64,000 bases of DNA from Natranaeroarchaeum aerophilus. Lineage in GTDB: Archaea; Halobacteriota; Halobacteria; Halobacteriales; Natronoarchaeaceae. Of the stretch, positions 8,682-17,857 are shown piece by piece (position 1 is the stretch's first letter; every line of letters begins with the position of its first letter). The stretch lies in assembly GCF_023638055.1 (NCBI RefSeq), contig NZ_JAKRVY010000003.1, positions 124,001-188,000 on the forward strand, read 5' to 3'. The notes beneath the pieces were generated by a model. The model saw nothing but the letters and a program-made list of their open reading frames with translations. It was not told the DNA's origin and did not search any database. Made by a program: the position numbers and the translations under genes.

Positions 8682-10631
8682 TCACTCGGCGAGAAAGTCA
8701 GGTTCGGTCCGTTTCTCGTCGCGTTCGCTTCGGAGGTGATCGAGGAACTCGTCGATCTCGACGTCGTACTCCTGTTCCTCGAAGCGGTCCCGGACGGAGA
8801 TGTTACCGTCTTCCTCCTCGTTGTCGCCGACGATGATCATGTAGGGTACCCGATCGTCGTGGGCGGCGCGGATCTTGCGCTCGATGGTCGAGTCGCGATC
8901 GTCGACCTCGACGCGGAACTCGTCGAACTCGTTTTTGACGCGGTGAGCGTAGCCCAGATTCGCGTCGCTGATCGGGAGCACCCGGACCTGCTCGGGGGCG
9001 AGCCAGAGGGGGAAGTTGCCCGCGAAGTGCTCGATCAGGACCATGAAAAAGCGCTCGTAGCTACCATAGAGGGCGCGGTGGATCATCACCGGCTTGTGGT
9101 CCTCGTTGTCCTCACCGACGTAGGACAGGTCGAAGCGCTCGGGCATGTTGAAATCGAGCTGGACCGTCGGTCCGTCCCAGCGGCGACCGATGGCGTCCTC
9201 GAACGCGAAGTCGATCTTCGGGCCGTAGAACGCGCCGTCGCCCTCCTCGACCTCGTACTCCATCGAACGACTTTCGAGCACACTTTCGAGCTGGGACTCG
9301 GCGCGCTCCCAGATCTCGTCGCTCCCGACGCTTTTGTCGGGCCGGGTCGCGAGCGCGACCTCGTACTCCAAGTCGAAGGTCGTCAGCACGTCGTCGATCA
9401 TGTCCATGATCTGCTCGACCTCCTGGCGGATGTCCTCGGGCCGGACGAACAGGTGGCCGTCGTCGATGGTGAACGCCCAGACCCGCGAGAGCCCCGAGAG
9501 CTCGCCGCGCTGTTCCTTGCGATAGACCTTGCCGTTCTCGGCGTACTTGATCGGCATGTCCCGATAGGACCACGAGCTATCGTCGAAGATCGCGGCGTGG
9601 CCCGGACAGTTCATCGGCTTGAGACCGTACTCGTCCTCGTCGACATCGAAGACGAACATGTCGTCCTGATAGTTCTCGTAGTGGCCGCTTTTCTCCCAGA
9701 GGTCGGTCTTGAACAGGTGCGGCGTCTCGACGTACTCGTAGCCCGCATCGAGGTTCAGGTCGGCGACGAACGATTCGAGTTCGCGCAGGATCGTCTTGCC
9801 CGGCGGGTGATACAGCGGCAGCCCCGGCCCGGTGACGTCCTGAATCGAGAACAGGTCCATCTCCGCGCCGATCTTGCGGTGGTCGCGACGCTCGGCCTCG
9901 CGCTTTCGCTCGTGGAACGCTTCGAGATCGTCCTCACTCTCGAACGCGGTGCCGTAGACCCGGGTCTGCATCGGGTTCTCCTCGTCGCCGCGCCAGTAGG
10001 CTGCGGCAATCTCCAGCAGGTCAACGGCACCGATCTCGCCGGTCGACTCGACGTGTGGGCCGGCACAGAGATCCTCCCACTCGCCCTGGCTGTAGAAGGT
10101 GACCGTGTCGTTCTCGTCGGCGAACTCCTCCAGGAGTTCGAGTTTGTACGGCTGGTCGGCCAGCCGTTCGCGGGCCTCCTCGATCGACACTTCCTCACGC
10201 TCGATCTCGTAATCGGCCTCGATGATTTCTTCTATTTCGGCGTTGATCTCCTCGAAGTCGGCCTCGTCGAGGTCGATGTCGTCGAAGTCGTAGTAAAAGC
10301 CCTCGTCGGTCGGCGGGCCGATGGCTAGCTGGACGTCGTCGTACAGCCGCTCGACGGCCTGTGCGAGACAGTGCGAGGCCGAATGGCGCATCACGCGGAT
10401 CGCCTCGTCGGAGTCCTCGGTGACGATCTCGATGTTCGCGCCGCTTTCCGTGATCGGCTCGTCCTTCGAGACGAGTTCGCCGTCGATACGACCGGCGACC
10501 GTGTCGCGGCCGAGGCCGGGCCCGATCTCGTAGGCGACGTCCTCGACGGTCGCGCCGCGCTCGACGCTGAGCTCGGAGCCGTCGGGCAGTACTACCGATA
10601 TGTCGTCCGCTGAATCTACATCCTGAGACAT
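8682..10631 (-). CDS. thrS: Threonyl-tRNA synthetase
   Basis: A 649-residue class-II synthetase that charges tRNA-Thr. It is of the bacterial architecture: an N-terminal TGS domain (about 10-75), a tRNA-SAD editing domain with [10 protein letters not shown] and [14 protein letters not shown], a catalytic core ([29 protein letters not shown]) and a C-terminal anticodon-binding domain starting near [12 protein letters not shown]. Haloarchaea are known to use this bacterial-type enzyme rather than the archaeal one with a DTD-like editing domain. The start at 10631 is supported by a strong ribosome-binding site (GGAGGTG, five bases before ATG). Confidence 0.98.
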   Translation of the reverse strand: MSQDVDSADDISVVLPDGSELSVERGATVEDVAYEIGPGLGRDTVAGRIDGELVSKDEPITESGANIEIVTEDSDEAIRVMRHSASHCLAQAVERLYDDVQLAIGPPTDEGFYYDFDDIDLDEADFEEINAEIEEIIEADYEIEREEVSIEEARERLADQPYKLELLEEFADENDTVTFYSQGEWEDLCAGPHVESTGEIGAVDLLEIAAAYWRGDEENPMQTRVYGTAFESEDDLEAFHERKREAERRDHRKIGAEMDLFSIQDVTGPGLPLYHPPGKTILRELESFVADLNLDAGYEYVETPHLFKTDLWEKSGHYENYQDDMFVFDVDEDEYGLKPMNCPGHAAIFDDSSWSYRDMPIKYAENGKVYRKEQRGELSGLSRVWAFTIDDGHLFVRPEDIRQEVEQIMDMIDDVLTTFDLEYEVALATRPDKSVGSDEIWERAESQLESVLESRSMEYEVEEGDGAFYGPKIDFAFEDAIGRRWDGPTVQLDFNMPERFDLSYVGEDNEDHKPVMIHRALYGSYERFFMVLIEHFAGNFPLWLAPEQVRVLPISDANLGYAHRVKNEFDEFRVEVDDRDSTIERKIRAAHDDRVPYMIIVGDNEEEDGNISVRDRFEEQEYDVEIDEFLDHLRSERDEKRTEPDFLAE

Positions 10632-10721
10632 TGGTACACCTCCGGCTGGTCGGGGGTGACCAGCGAGAGAATCGGCAGGCGGGAGTTGTAGTTAGTTACG
10701 GGCGAGCGCCCGGCCTGTAAA
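10632..10721 (-). promoter_or_regulatory. Structured leader and Shine-Dalgarno site of thrS
   Basis: Upstream of thrS (minus strand) lies a TATA-like CTTTACAG (about 10715-10722), then a leader of roughly 60 bases. This carries a hairpin at 10646-10663 (six-base stem ctggtc/gaccag) that ends three bases before the GGAGGTG ribosome-binding site (10637-10643). A second hairpin, gggc-gagc-gccc, lies at 10700-10711 next to the TATA element. Leadered, SD-bearing genes are a minority in haloarchaea. Whether the hairpin controls translation is inference. Confidence 0.5.
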
Positions 10722-10819
10722 GCAGCCACCTGCCATCTGTACGCCACAGTACCGCTGGCGGTAGGAAAAGCGTTGCGGAACGACCGGGATTCCAGCGGAT
10801 AGACAACCGGAGGGAAATG

Positions 10820-10897
10820 CCATCTATTATTAGATAAGATCTACAAATATGCAAAATTTCCATAAGTTATATAGTAATAGAGAATAAAATAAAAAAT
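10820..10897 (+). promoter_or_regulatory. AT-rich promoter region of the BAAT-type hydrolase gene
   Basis: The last 78 bases before the ATG at 10898 are far more AT-rich than anything nearby, with several TATA-like hexamers (ttatatag around 10866, ataaaataaa around 10885). No obvious Shine-Dalgarno site is present. The exact promoter element cannot be singled out. Confidence 0.55.
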
Positions 10898-12259
10898 ATG
10901 GATAGAAACCCTGCCGCAGGAGGCCGTCGGACGCGTCGAACTGTACTCGGAACGATCGTCGGTGGCGGACTGGCCGCGCTAGCCGGCTGTGCAGGACTCC
11001 GCGGCGGTGGTGCCACCATCGAGTCGAAGTCGGAACCGCTGGTCGACGAGGCACTCGATCTCCGGGTGACCGGACTGGACGCCGAGCAAACGGTGACGGT
11101 GGTGGCCGCGATGGAACTCGCTCAGGGCGGAGTGTCCACCGTCTTCAGGTCGCGAGCGATGTTTCAGGCTGACGAGGACGGCGTCGTGGACCCCAGCGAC
11201 ACAGCCCCGATCGAAGGTACCTATGACGCTGCAGATCCGATGGGTATCGTCTGGTCGATGATTGGGGGACTCGATCTGCCGCTGGACCCGCCGTCGGTCG
11301 GCGAAAGCGAGGGTCGAACGCAGCCGGTGACCGTCGCCGTCTACGGCGGCGAGGAGCAACTCGCCAGCCGACAGATACCCCGAGTGCTGGCACCGACTGG
11401 CATCGAACAACGGGAGCCGGACGACGACGACCTCGTCATCAGAGCCGCGCTGCCGGAGGGGGCCGGTCCACATCCCGGCGTGCTGGTACTGCACGGCGGT
11501 GACGGTCAACCGCCAGGACAGTACGCCCTACAGCTAGCCGCTAACGGCATCGCCGCCTGCGTGGTCCAGTACTTCGGCGACCATCAGGCCATTCCCGACG
11601 AGCAGGTTCACGTCCCGATGGAGTACTTCGACCGGGCAGTCGACTGGTTCAGCGGGCTCGATAGCGTCACCTCGGAGGTAGGAGCCGTCGGCTTTTCGCT
11701 GGGCGGGACCGTCGCCCAGTTACTGGGTGTTCGGCGAGACGACATTGGCGTCGTCGTCCCGTACTCGACGATTCCCTACGTGTTCGGATTCTCTCAGTTC
11801 GATGGCAGCCCGTTTTCCGACAGCGACGAACCGCTTCCGTACGTCGAGCTACCGTGGACGGAAAGCGAGTTCAGTCAGGACCAGCGACGCACCCGACCGG
11901 CGATCGAAGCCGGATTCGGGCGGGCAAGCGAAGAACAGATCGAGGCAGCACGGATCCCCGTCGAGGAGATCGACGCACCGGTGCTCTACGTGACCGGCGA
12001 AGACGACACCACCGCTCCCGCAACGGAGTACACCGATCGTGCGATCGACTGGCTCGATAGCGCCGAGTATGCCCACGAGTACGAGCATCTCGCCTACGAA
12101 GACGCAGGTCACAGCATATTCGCACCGTACAGTCCCACCCCTGATCGGGTTGCTATTGATGGCCGACAGCACGGTGGGACACCTGCCGGGATCGCCGCCG
12201 CGGAAGCCGAGTCCTGGCCAGTAGTCCTCGACTATCTGCGATCGGGGCTTGAAAAGTAA
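10898..12259 (+). CDS. Tat lipoprotein, acyl-CoA thioesterase/BAAT-type alpha/beta hydrolase
   Basis: A 453-residue exported hydrolase. The N-terminus has a twin-arginine motif (RRTVLG) and a lipobox (LAGC, Cys at about 28), indicating Tat export and lipid anchoring outside the membrane. An N-terminal beta domain like the acyl-CoA thioester hydrolase/BAAT N-terminal domain (about 40-165) precedes an alpha/beta hydrolase domain. The latter has an LHGGDG oxyanion loop, nucleophile GFSLGG (Ser near 267), an acid in TGEDDT (about 370) and His in EDAGHS (about 407). Ser replaces the Cys of true BAAT enzymes, so it is an esterase or thioesterase of unknown substrate. Confidence 0.88.
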   Translation: MDRNPAAGGRRTRRTVLGTIVGGGLAALAGCAGLRGGGATIESKSEPLVDEALDLRVTGLDAEQTVTVVAAMELAQGGVSTVFRSRAMFQADEDGVVDPSDTAPIEGTYDAADPMGIVWSMIGGLDLPLDPPSVGESEGRTQPVTVAVYGGEEQLASRQIPRVLAPTGIEQREPDDDDLVIRAALPEGAGPHPGVLVLHGGDGQPPGQYALQLAANGIAACVVQYFGDHQAIPDEQVHVPMEYFDRAVDWFSGLDSVTSEVGAVGFSLGGTVAQLLGVRRDDIGVVVPYSTIPYVFGFSQFDGSPFSDSDEPLPYVELPWTESEFSQDQRRTRPAIEAGFGRASEEQIEAARIPVEEIDAPVLYVTGEDDTTAPATEYTDRAIDWLDSAEYAHEYEHLAYEDAGHSIFAPYSPTPDRVAIDGRQHGGTPAGIAAAEAESWPVVLDYLRSGLEK

Positions 12260-12269
12260 GCTCGACTGA

Positions 12270-12587
12270 TCACGTCGTATCGGGAAGTTCGACCTCGTCC
12301 GGGTGGGGCATCCAGAGCAGATCGATCGTGATGCCAAGCGTGAGCGGAATCCCGATCACGACGATCAGCGCCGTCGTGCGGTCGGCCGCGGCGGTACCGA
12401 TGCCGAACGGACCACTGAGCAGCATCGTCGAGGCGACCAGCAACATCGGAATCAGGATCGCCGCATATAACGCTGCACCCCAGTTGGTCGTCAACCGAAT
12501 CCGGAAAAAGCGCGTGACGATCGCCGCCATCGCCGTGTGGACGACCAGTAAGATCCCGTATCCGATCACCGTACTCACTGCAACCAT
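12270..12587 (-). CDS. Small conserved membrane protein (three to four helices)
   Basis: A 105-residue membrane protein with hydrophobic segments at about 5-25, 33-55 and 65-88. The C-terminal tail is acidic (HPDEVELPDTT). The start at 12587 (MVAVSTVIGYG) gives a first helix beginning directly after the N-terminus. Upstream in-frame sequence is non-hydrophobic and antisense to the next gene. No function is recognisable. It is divergent from the E1-alpha gene, with 96 bases between starts. Confidence 0.72.
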   Translation of the reverse strand: MVAVSTVIGYGILLVVHTAMAAIVTRFFRIRLTTNWGAALYAAILIPMLLVASTMLLSGPFGIGTAAADRTTALIVVIGIPLTLGITIDLLWMPHPDEVELPDTT

Positions 12588-12683
12588 ACACGGACTAGTC
12601 GCCGCTCGGTCTTTGTCCTGTCGGAAAGCGACGACCGCCTGAGGCGGGACAACCGTTTTGCCACGAGCGCGTGAGTGTGGAGT

Positions 12684-13709
12684 ATGCACCGGGCGATCGC
12701 CGAGCGTGACGTCGAGGAGACGGCGGTGACCGAGTCGGAAGCCATCGATCTCTACCGCGAGATGGTGCGCGCCCGGACGTTCGACGATCGGGCGATCGCC
12801 CTGCAGCGGCGCGGCTGGATGAGCGGCTACCCACCCTTTCGTGGCCAGGAGGCGACGCAGGTCGGCGTCGCCCACGCCATGGCGACGACCGACTGGCTGG
12901 TCCCGACCTACCGCTCGAACGCCGCCCAGATTGCTCGCGGCGTCCCCATGAGCGATCTCTTTGCCTTCCGGAAGGGGTACGCCGAGTTCCAGTCGGGTCA
13001 CGATATTCCGGTATTCCCGCAGGCCGTTCCGATCGCCACCCAGCTCTCCCACGCCGTGGGGCTCGGGATGGCAGCACGACATCGCGGCGACGAGACGGCG
13101 ATCCTGACGCTCTTTGGTGACGGCGCGACCAGCGAGGGTGATTTCCACGAGGCGATGAACTTCGCCGGAGTGTTCGACGCCCCGGTCGTCTTCTGCTGTG
13201 AGAACAACGGCTGGGCCATCTCGCTGCCGCGCGAGCGCCAGACTGCCAGTGAGACGATCGCACAAAAAGCGACCGCCTACGGCTTTGAGGGAAAACGGGT
13301 CGATGGGATGGACCCCATCGCAGTCGCCGAATGCGTCGCGGACGCGCTGTCGACCGCCCGCGAGTCCGGCCCCGTGCTGATCGAGAGCCTGACCTACCGG
13401 CTGGGCGCACACACGACCAGCGACGACCCCTCACGATACCGCGAGGAAGAATCGGATCTCCCGGAGTGGCGCACTGGCGACCCCATCGAGCGCTACGAGA
13501 CATATCTCCGCGAGCACGGACTACTCGACGACGAGACGATCGCGGACATTCGTGAGGACGCCGACGCTGCGGTCGACGACGCCGTCGAGCACGTCGAGGC
13601 GATGGCCGACCCGGAGCCCGACGACGTGTTCGATCACGTGTACGACCGACTCCCTGCGGAGCTACGGCGGCAGCGCTCGACAGTGGGCCCTGTCGGGGAA
13701 CAGAACTAG
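12684..13709 (+). CDS. Thiamine diphosphate-dependent dehydrogenase E1 component, alpha subunit (orphan)
   Basis: A 341-residue E1-alpha protein of pyruvate or branched-chain 2-oxoacid dehydrogenase type. The thiamine-diphosphate motif begins at FGDGATSEGDFHE and closes with ENNGW about 30 residues later. The phosphorylation-loop equivalent (YRLGAHTTSDDPSRYR) is also present. A functional enzyme needs a beta subunit plus E2 and E3, but none is encoded next to it. Its neighbours are a small membrane protein and a zinc-ribbon protein. Start 12684 (MHRAIAE) is preferred; a GTG nine bases upstream is possible. The partner subunit must come from elsewhere. Confidence 0.9.
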   Translation: MHRAIAERDVEETAVTESEAIDLYREMVRARTFDDRAIALQRRGWMSGYPPFRGQEATQVGVAHAMATTDWLVPTYRSNAAQIARGVPMSDLFAFRKGYAEFQSGHDIPVFPQAVPIATQLSHAVGLGMAARHRGDETAILTLFGDGATSEGDFHEAMNFAGVFDAPVVFCCENNGWAISLPRERQTASETIAQKATAYGFEGKRVDGMDPIAVAECVADALSTARESGPVLIESLTYRLGAHTTSDDPSRYREEESDLPEWRTGDPIERYETYLREHGLLDDETIADIREDADAAVDDAVEHVEAMADPEPDDVFDHVYDRLPAELRRQRSTVGPVGEQN

Positions 13710-14101
13710 CCGACGAACTGCTCGACCTGCGGGAGTCGTCGTTCGAGGTCGGCATCCGGCTCCAGCTCCGGATCGGCGGCGAGGCGATCGAGCACGAGAA
13801 AGACGTCGACACCACGAGTTTCGAGCCAGCCAACGAGGGACTCGATCGCGGCGCGGTTGTGCGCCAGCGACTCCAGCAGGTTCACGAGTACGACGACGCC
13901 GACCGTGGCCTCGCTGTCGGCAGGCATTGGGTCACTGAGCGCGGATACCGTGGCCGAGTCGGCAGGTGACTCGTCGGTGGGCGACATCGAGAGACAGCTA
14001 GAACAGATCGCGACCCGGTCGGCGTTCCCTGGGACGTACTCACGCAGTCGCTCCGGCACCGCGGCGACTGTCGCATCGTCGCCACAGGCCGGACAGGCCA
14101 T
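13706..14101 (-). CDS. Small zinc-ribbon protein (DUF6276-like)
   Basis: A 131-residue protein with an N-terminal CPAC and, about 30 residues later, CSSC, a four-cysteine zinc ribbon. A helical, acidic C-terminal part follows (VNLLESLAHNRAAIESLVGWLETRG). I recall this as a haloarchaeal family often found beside atpD, and here its start is one base from the atpD stop, so the two are very likely cotranscribed. The function is unknown. It overlaps the E1-alpha gene by four bases, tail to tail. Confidence 0.75.
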   Translation of the reverse strand: MACPACGDDATVAAVPERLREYVPGNADRVAICSSCLSMSPTDESPADSATVSALSDPMPADSEATVGVVVLVNLLESLAHNRAAIESLVGWLETRGVDVFLVLDRLAADPELEPDADLERRLPQVEQFVG

Positions 14102-14102
14102 C

Positions 14103-14798
14103 TCAGTCGCTCGCCTGCGCCTCTTCGAGGGCGGCGGCTTCCGCCTCGGCTTCGGCCTTCTCTTCGGCCTCGGCTTCTTCCTTTTTCTCCTTGATCTTCT
14201 TCATGCGGAAGATCTCCTCTCGCTCCTGCTCTTCGAGCTTCTGCTCGATGTACTCCTGATTGTCGTACAGATCGGGCAGCAGTTTGAACTCCAGAGCGTT
14301 GACGCGGCGTTTCGTCGTCTCGATCTCGTCAAGCATCTTCTTCATCGCGGTCTCGACCTCGGCGGCGAGGATGATCGACTCAAGCAGCTCCTCGTAGCTC
14401 TCGGCGACCTCGTCGATGCGCGAGGAGGTGCCGAGCACGCCGTAGCCGCGCTGGTCGAGCGTCTTTCGTACCCGGGTGGACTCGATCTGGGGGACGACGA
14501 CGCCCATGATGTTTTTCGACTCCGTGGTGATCTCGGGGTGTTCGTGGAGCGCGGCGGCAGCACCGCGGACGGCCACGTCACCCTCCATCGCGCGGGCCAT
14601 ATTGATCGTCCGCTGGGCGTCCTCGTAGTTGGCTTCCATATCCGCCCGGACGTCCTGTGCCTGATCGAGGATGTCCATGAACTCCATGATGAGGCCGTCA
14701 CGCTTCTTTTCGAGCGTGTCGTGGCCGCGTTCGGAGAGCTCGATGCGATCCTCGATCGCCATCAGGTTCTTCCGAGTGGGCTTTACGTCTTTGGCCAT
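14103..14798 (-). CDS. atpD: V/A-type ATP synthase subunit D
   Basis: A 231-residue central-stalk subunit D of the archaeal A-type ATP synthase. Evidence is the N-terminal [32 protein letters not shown] and the long helices expected of the rotor shaft. A conserved core, [16 protein letters not shown], lies near 175-190. The C-terminus is a highly charged Glu/Lys/Ala tail of about 45 residues. Start 14798 ([10 protein letters not shown]) is chosen because it matches the conserved N-terminus of the family. The other ATP synthase genes are not in the window, so this subunit is separated from the main operon. Confidence 0.96.
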   Translation of the reverse strand: MAKDVKPTRKNLMAIEDRIELSERGHDTLEKKRDGLIMEFMDILDQAQDVRADMEANYEDAQRTINMARAMEGDVAVRGAAAALHEHPEITTESKNIMGVVVPQIESTRVRKTLDQRGYGVLGTSSRIDEVAESYEELLESIILAAEVETAMKKMLDEIETTKRRVNALEFKLLPDLYDNQEYIEQKLEEQEREEIFRMKKIKEKKEEAEAEEKAEAEAEAAALEEAQASD

Positions 14799-14900
14799 TT
14801 GCTCTCTCCTAACGAACCCAGCCGGATAACTGTTACCAGATTCGGCCGCGAGCGCCCCCGAGCGAAACCGATTTGACGGCCGAGCGAGAGCGTCGAAGCG

Positions 14901-15545
14901 ATGGGACGGTTCGGAGCCGACGAGGCCGGGCGGGGACCGGCACTGGGATCGATGTTCGCCGGCGCAGTCGCGGTGGGGGACCCAGACTACCTCCCCGACG
15001 GCGTCGCCGACTCGAAGCAACTCACCCGGGCGCACCGGGCCGAGCTATACGAACAGTTGTGCGACGACGACCGGATTCGAACCGCGGTCGCGGAAATCCC
15101 GACTGGCCGGATCGACGATCCGGAGACTGACATGAACACGCTGACTGTCGAAGCACAGGCAGCGGCGATCGGGCAGGTCGTGTCGGCGGGCGACGAGGGC
15201 GTCGTCGACGCCTGTGATCCCTCCGAGTCACGGTTTGCCCGGCGGGTCGCCGATGCCGTCCCGGCCACCATCGAGATTACGGCCGAACACGGCGCGGACG
15301 ACGCGTATCCGATCGTCGCCGCCGCGAGCATCGTCGCCAAAGTCGCGCGGGATCGCCACGTCGACGCGCTGGCGGAGCGCTACGGCGCGGTCGGGAGCGG
15401 CTACCCGAGCGATCCGACCACCCGCGAGTTCCTCGAAGAGTACGTAGCGGAACACGGCGCACTACCGAGTTGTGCCCGTGAAAGCTGGGGAACGTGCGCG
15501 GACGTGCTGGCGGCAGCGGAACAGACCGGACTCGACGGGTTCTGA
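14901..15545 (+). CDS. rnhB: Ribonuclease HII
   Basis: A 214-residue RNase HII that cuts RNA in RNA-DNA hybrids and single ribonucleotides in DNA. The N-terminal [12 protein letters not shown] contains the first two catalytic acidic residues (Asp7, Glu8). DACDPSE holds the third, and KVARDRHV the fourth Asp. The GRG motif needed to recognise the RNA-DNA junction is intact. It diverges from atpD with 102 bases between starts. Its 3' end faces a broken CBS gene on the other strand. Confidence 0.96.
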   Translation: MGRFGADEAGRGPALGSMFAGAVAVGDPDYLPDGVADSKQLTRAHRAELYEQLCDDDRIRTAVAEIPTGRIDDPETDMNTLTVEAQAAAIGQVVSAGDEGVVDACDPSESRFARRVADAVPATIEITAEHGADDAYPIVAAASIVAKVARDRHVDALAERYGAVGSGYPSDPTTREFLEEYVAEHGALPSCARESWGTCADVLAAAEQTGLDGF

Positions 15546-15552
15546 TAGTATG

Positions 15553-15709
15553 TAAGACGCCTCCGCGTGATGACACCCTCGAACCCGTCGCTATTCGTCA
15601 CGACGACCCCACGACAGTCTGTATCCTCGAACTTCGCAACGACTTTCGATACTGGTGTATCGCCCGAGACTTCCGAAGACTCCGCCGAAATGAGTGAACT
15701 GACATCCAT
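15553..15709 (-). pseudogene. Truncated CBS-domain gene
   Basis: From an ATG at 15709 the minus strand encodes about 52 residues that look like the first two-thirds of a CBS domain: a MDVSSLIS start, SKVVAKFEDTDCRGVVVTN and GFEGVITRRRL. Reading then runs on antisense into the 3' end of rnhB without CBS-like sequence. A functional CBS protein needs a complete pair of motifs, so this is interpreted as a gene whose 3' part was lost. An alternative ATG lies at 15718. Confidence 0.6.
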
Positions 15710-15904
15710 GGTATTCAACTCCGGTCCGGTCTCCGATCCAGCCTTCTGGAGAGACCCTCAAATATCACGGCCCAAATGGACCGCTGATGACAGATAGACA
15801 GCAGACGCCCGCGTCACGAGGCGCGGCGAGAATACCACGTAGAGACTATCAGGCCTCATCGTGAGCCAGCACGCTTATAGCTATTTCACAAACATTGTAA
15901 AATA

Positions 15905-16711
15905 ATGATCGGACCGGAGCTCGTACTCGTGCTATCAGCAGGAGTGTTCACCGCTGTCGTCTGTGGGTTTGGTACGCTCCCATTCTTTTTCGTCGATGAA
16001 ATTGGGGACAGGCTCACGGTCGTTCTATGGGGGTTCGCAGGCGGAGTGATGTTGTTTGCCTCGGTCTTTGGGTTCGTGTTCGAGGGGCTCGGGGAGGGAA
16101 CACTGTGGCAGGTGGGAGTTGGCCTCGTAATCGGTGTTCTCCTCGTCGTGCTCGCGGACCGAGTGATCACGGGATACGAGTTTGCTCCGCGTGAAATGGC
16201 ACAGGCCGACTTCCAGAAACTCGTCCTTATCGTCGGCGTCCTCACGGTCCACAGTTTTCCGGAAGGAGTGGCTCTTGGCGTCGCATTCGCTGATCTCGGT
16301 ATCGAAGGTGATCTCATCGTCGGCGGGCTGGCCGTCCCGGCGCTGGCCATCTTCATAACGGTGGCCATCTCGGTGCAAAACATCCCCGAAGGTCTCGCAG
16401 TTGCGATCCCGCTGAAGACGTTTGGCGTGCCAAACTGGCAGATATTCGGCTGGGCGGTGTTTTCGAGTATCCCGCAACCGATTGGTGCTGGAATAGCTTA
16501 CGTCTTTGTCACGTGGGCACGTGAATTTCTGCCGTACGGATTTGGATTTGCCGCCGGTGCAATGATCTATCTCGTGTTACACGACATCTTCCCGGATGCG
16601 CTCGAACACGGTGAGAACGCCGGTCTTCCAGGCCGGGGCCGGAGAGAGCTCGCGATTGGGGTTGTTCTGGGGGTCGTACTGATGATCCCAGTTATACTTC
16701 TGACAGAATAG
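15905..16711 (+). CDS. ZIP-family metal transporter
   Basis: A 268-residue membrane protein with about eight helices. It carries the two signature transport helices of ZIP proteins: TVHSFPEGVALG (about residue 118) and SVQNIPEGLAVA (about 158), each with the His/Asn-x3-Glu metal ligands. The family imports Zn(II), Fe(II) or Mn(II) into the cytoplasm. The usual His-rich loop is absent. It follows 180 non-coding bases with an AT-rich promoter stretch (15885-15904). No regulator is adjacent. Confidence 0.93.
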   Translation: MIGPELVLVLSAGVFTAVVCGFGTLPFFFVDEIGDRLTVVLWGFAGGVMLFASVFGFVFEGLGEGTLWQVGVGLVIGVLLVVLADRVITGYEFAPREMAQADFQKLVLIVGVLTVHSFPEGVALGVAFADLGIEGDLIVGGLAVPALAIFITVAISVQNIPEGLAVAIPLKTFGVPNWQIFGWAVFSSIPQPIGAGIAYVFVTWAREFLPYGFGFAAGAMIYLVLHDIFPDALEHGENAGLPGRGRRELAIGVVLGVVLMIPVILLTE

Positions 16712-16844
16712 TATCGGTCTTTCAGGCGCATTCGAAGCCGGGCTCACAGCTCTACTGAGACCATGGAAAAGACTGGTGACGGCCAGTGAGGGTGGCATCC
16801 TCTGTCTCACCGGTCTCCCACGTCGTCCGACTGAGAGTCCCTGC

Positions 16845-17735
16845 TCACCGGTAGAACGGCTGCCTCGACCGATCGGCGTTTCGCTCACCGATGCCCGGCA
16901 TCGGCGGCAGGGTCCGTTTGTGTGCGGCGTCGAGATACATCGTCGCGACGTCTTCTGCAGTCTCGACCGGAACGTCGACGCGTTCGGCGGCCGCCTCGAT
17001 ATCGTACTCACGATCAACGAGGAGCCGGAGCAGTCGATCGAGCGTCCGGTACTCCGCACCGAGCTCCGTCTCGTCAGTCTGGCCCGACCAGAGCCCGCCG
17101 GTCGGCGGTTTGCTAACGATCCGGCGCGGCACACCGACACGGGGAGCCAGCGACCGGACCTCGGTCTTGTACAGGTCGCCGATCGGAAACAGATCCGCTG
17201 CCCCGTCACCGTACTTGGTGTTGTAGCCAAGCAGTAGCTCCGAGCGGTTCGACGTCCCGGCGACAAGCAACGAGCGGGTGTTTGCCGCGTAGTACGCACA
17301 GAGCATCCGGAGTCTGGCGAGCACGTTCCCGGTCGCAACACGATCGGCATCTTCACCGATCTCCGTCCCGACAGTTTCCTCGAACGCCTCCAGCAGCGGC
17401 CGAAGCTGTATCTCGTGAAACTCGATTCCGAGTCCGTCGGCGATCGTCCTGGCCTCTCTCGCGTGGACGCTGTCGGTCTTGCTGGCTGGTAGCCCCAGTC
17501 CCAGCACACGGTCACTACCCAGCGCTTCGACGGCGAGCGCAGCAGTCAGCGTCGAGTCGATCCCGCCACTCATTGCCACGACGACACCGTCTGCGTTCGC
17601 GTCCACGACGGTTCGGCGGATGAACTCCACGATCTCTGCCCGTACCGCATCGAGGCCCTCCCCCGTGGTGAGAAATGTTGGCCCTTCGCTCTCCCCCAGA
17701 TACCGCTCGAACGTTGTATCGTCTCCAGATAACAT
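16845..17735 (-). CDS. nadE: NAD+ synthetase
   Basis: A 296-residue ammonia-type NAD synthetase that amidates deamido-NAD in the last step of NAD biosynthesis. It carries the ATP-pyrophosphatase P-loop VAMSGGIDST near residue 48, plus GTSNRSELLLGYNTKYGDGAADLFPIGDLYKTEV and PPTGGLWSGQTDE, all standard. No glutaminase domain is attached. Start 17735 (MLSGDDTTFE) is used: upstream in-frame sequence contains the TATA-like tatttag near 17790 and is likely untranslated. Confidence 0.95.
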   Translation of the reverse strand: MLSGDDTTFERYLGESEGPTFLTTGEGLDAVRAEIVEFIRRTVVDANADGVVVAMSGGIDSTLTAALAVEALGSDRVLGLGLPASKTDSVHAREARTIADGLGIEFHEIQLRPLLEAFEETVGTEIGEDADRVATGNVLARLRMLCAYYAANTRSLLVAGTSNRSELLLGYNTKYGDGAADLFPIGDLYKTEVRSLAPRVGVPRRIVSKPPTGGLWSGQTDETELGAEYRTLDRLLRLLVDREYDIEAAAERVDVPVETAEDVATMYLDAAHKRTLPPMPGIGERNADRSRQPFYR

Positions 17736-17857
17736 TGGTGAATCCAGCTCTTTCTCCCAGTAGAATACCACACACTTTGCGTATTTAGTGCTTCTCCATG
17801 AATACCTAGTAGTGTTTTGGGGAGTTGGTGTGTGAACCGAAAACAAAGCGTCGACGG

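Noticed and set aside
8736-10328. Long open frame of about 530 codons antisense to thrS
   Set aside because: GC-rich haloarchaeal genes often have open antisense frames; the amino-acid pattern is a Val/Leu/Asp-rich mirror of thrS codons and shows no domain.
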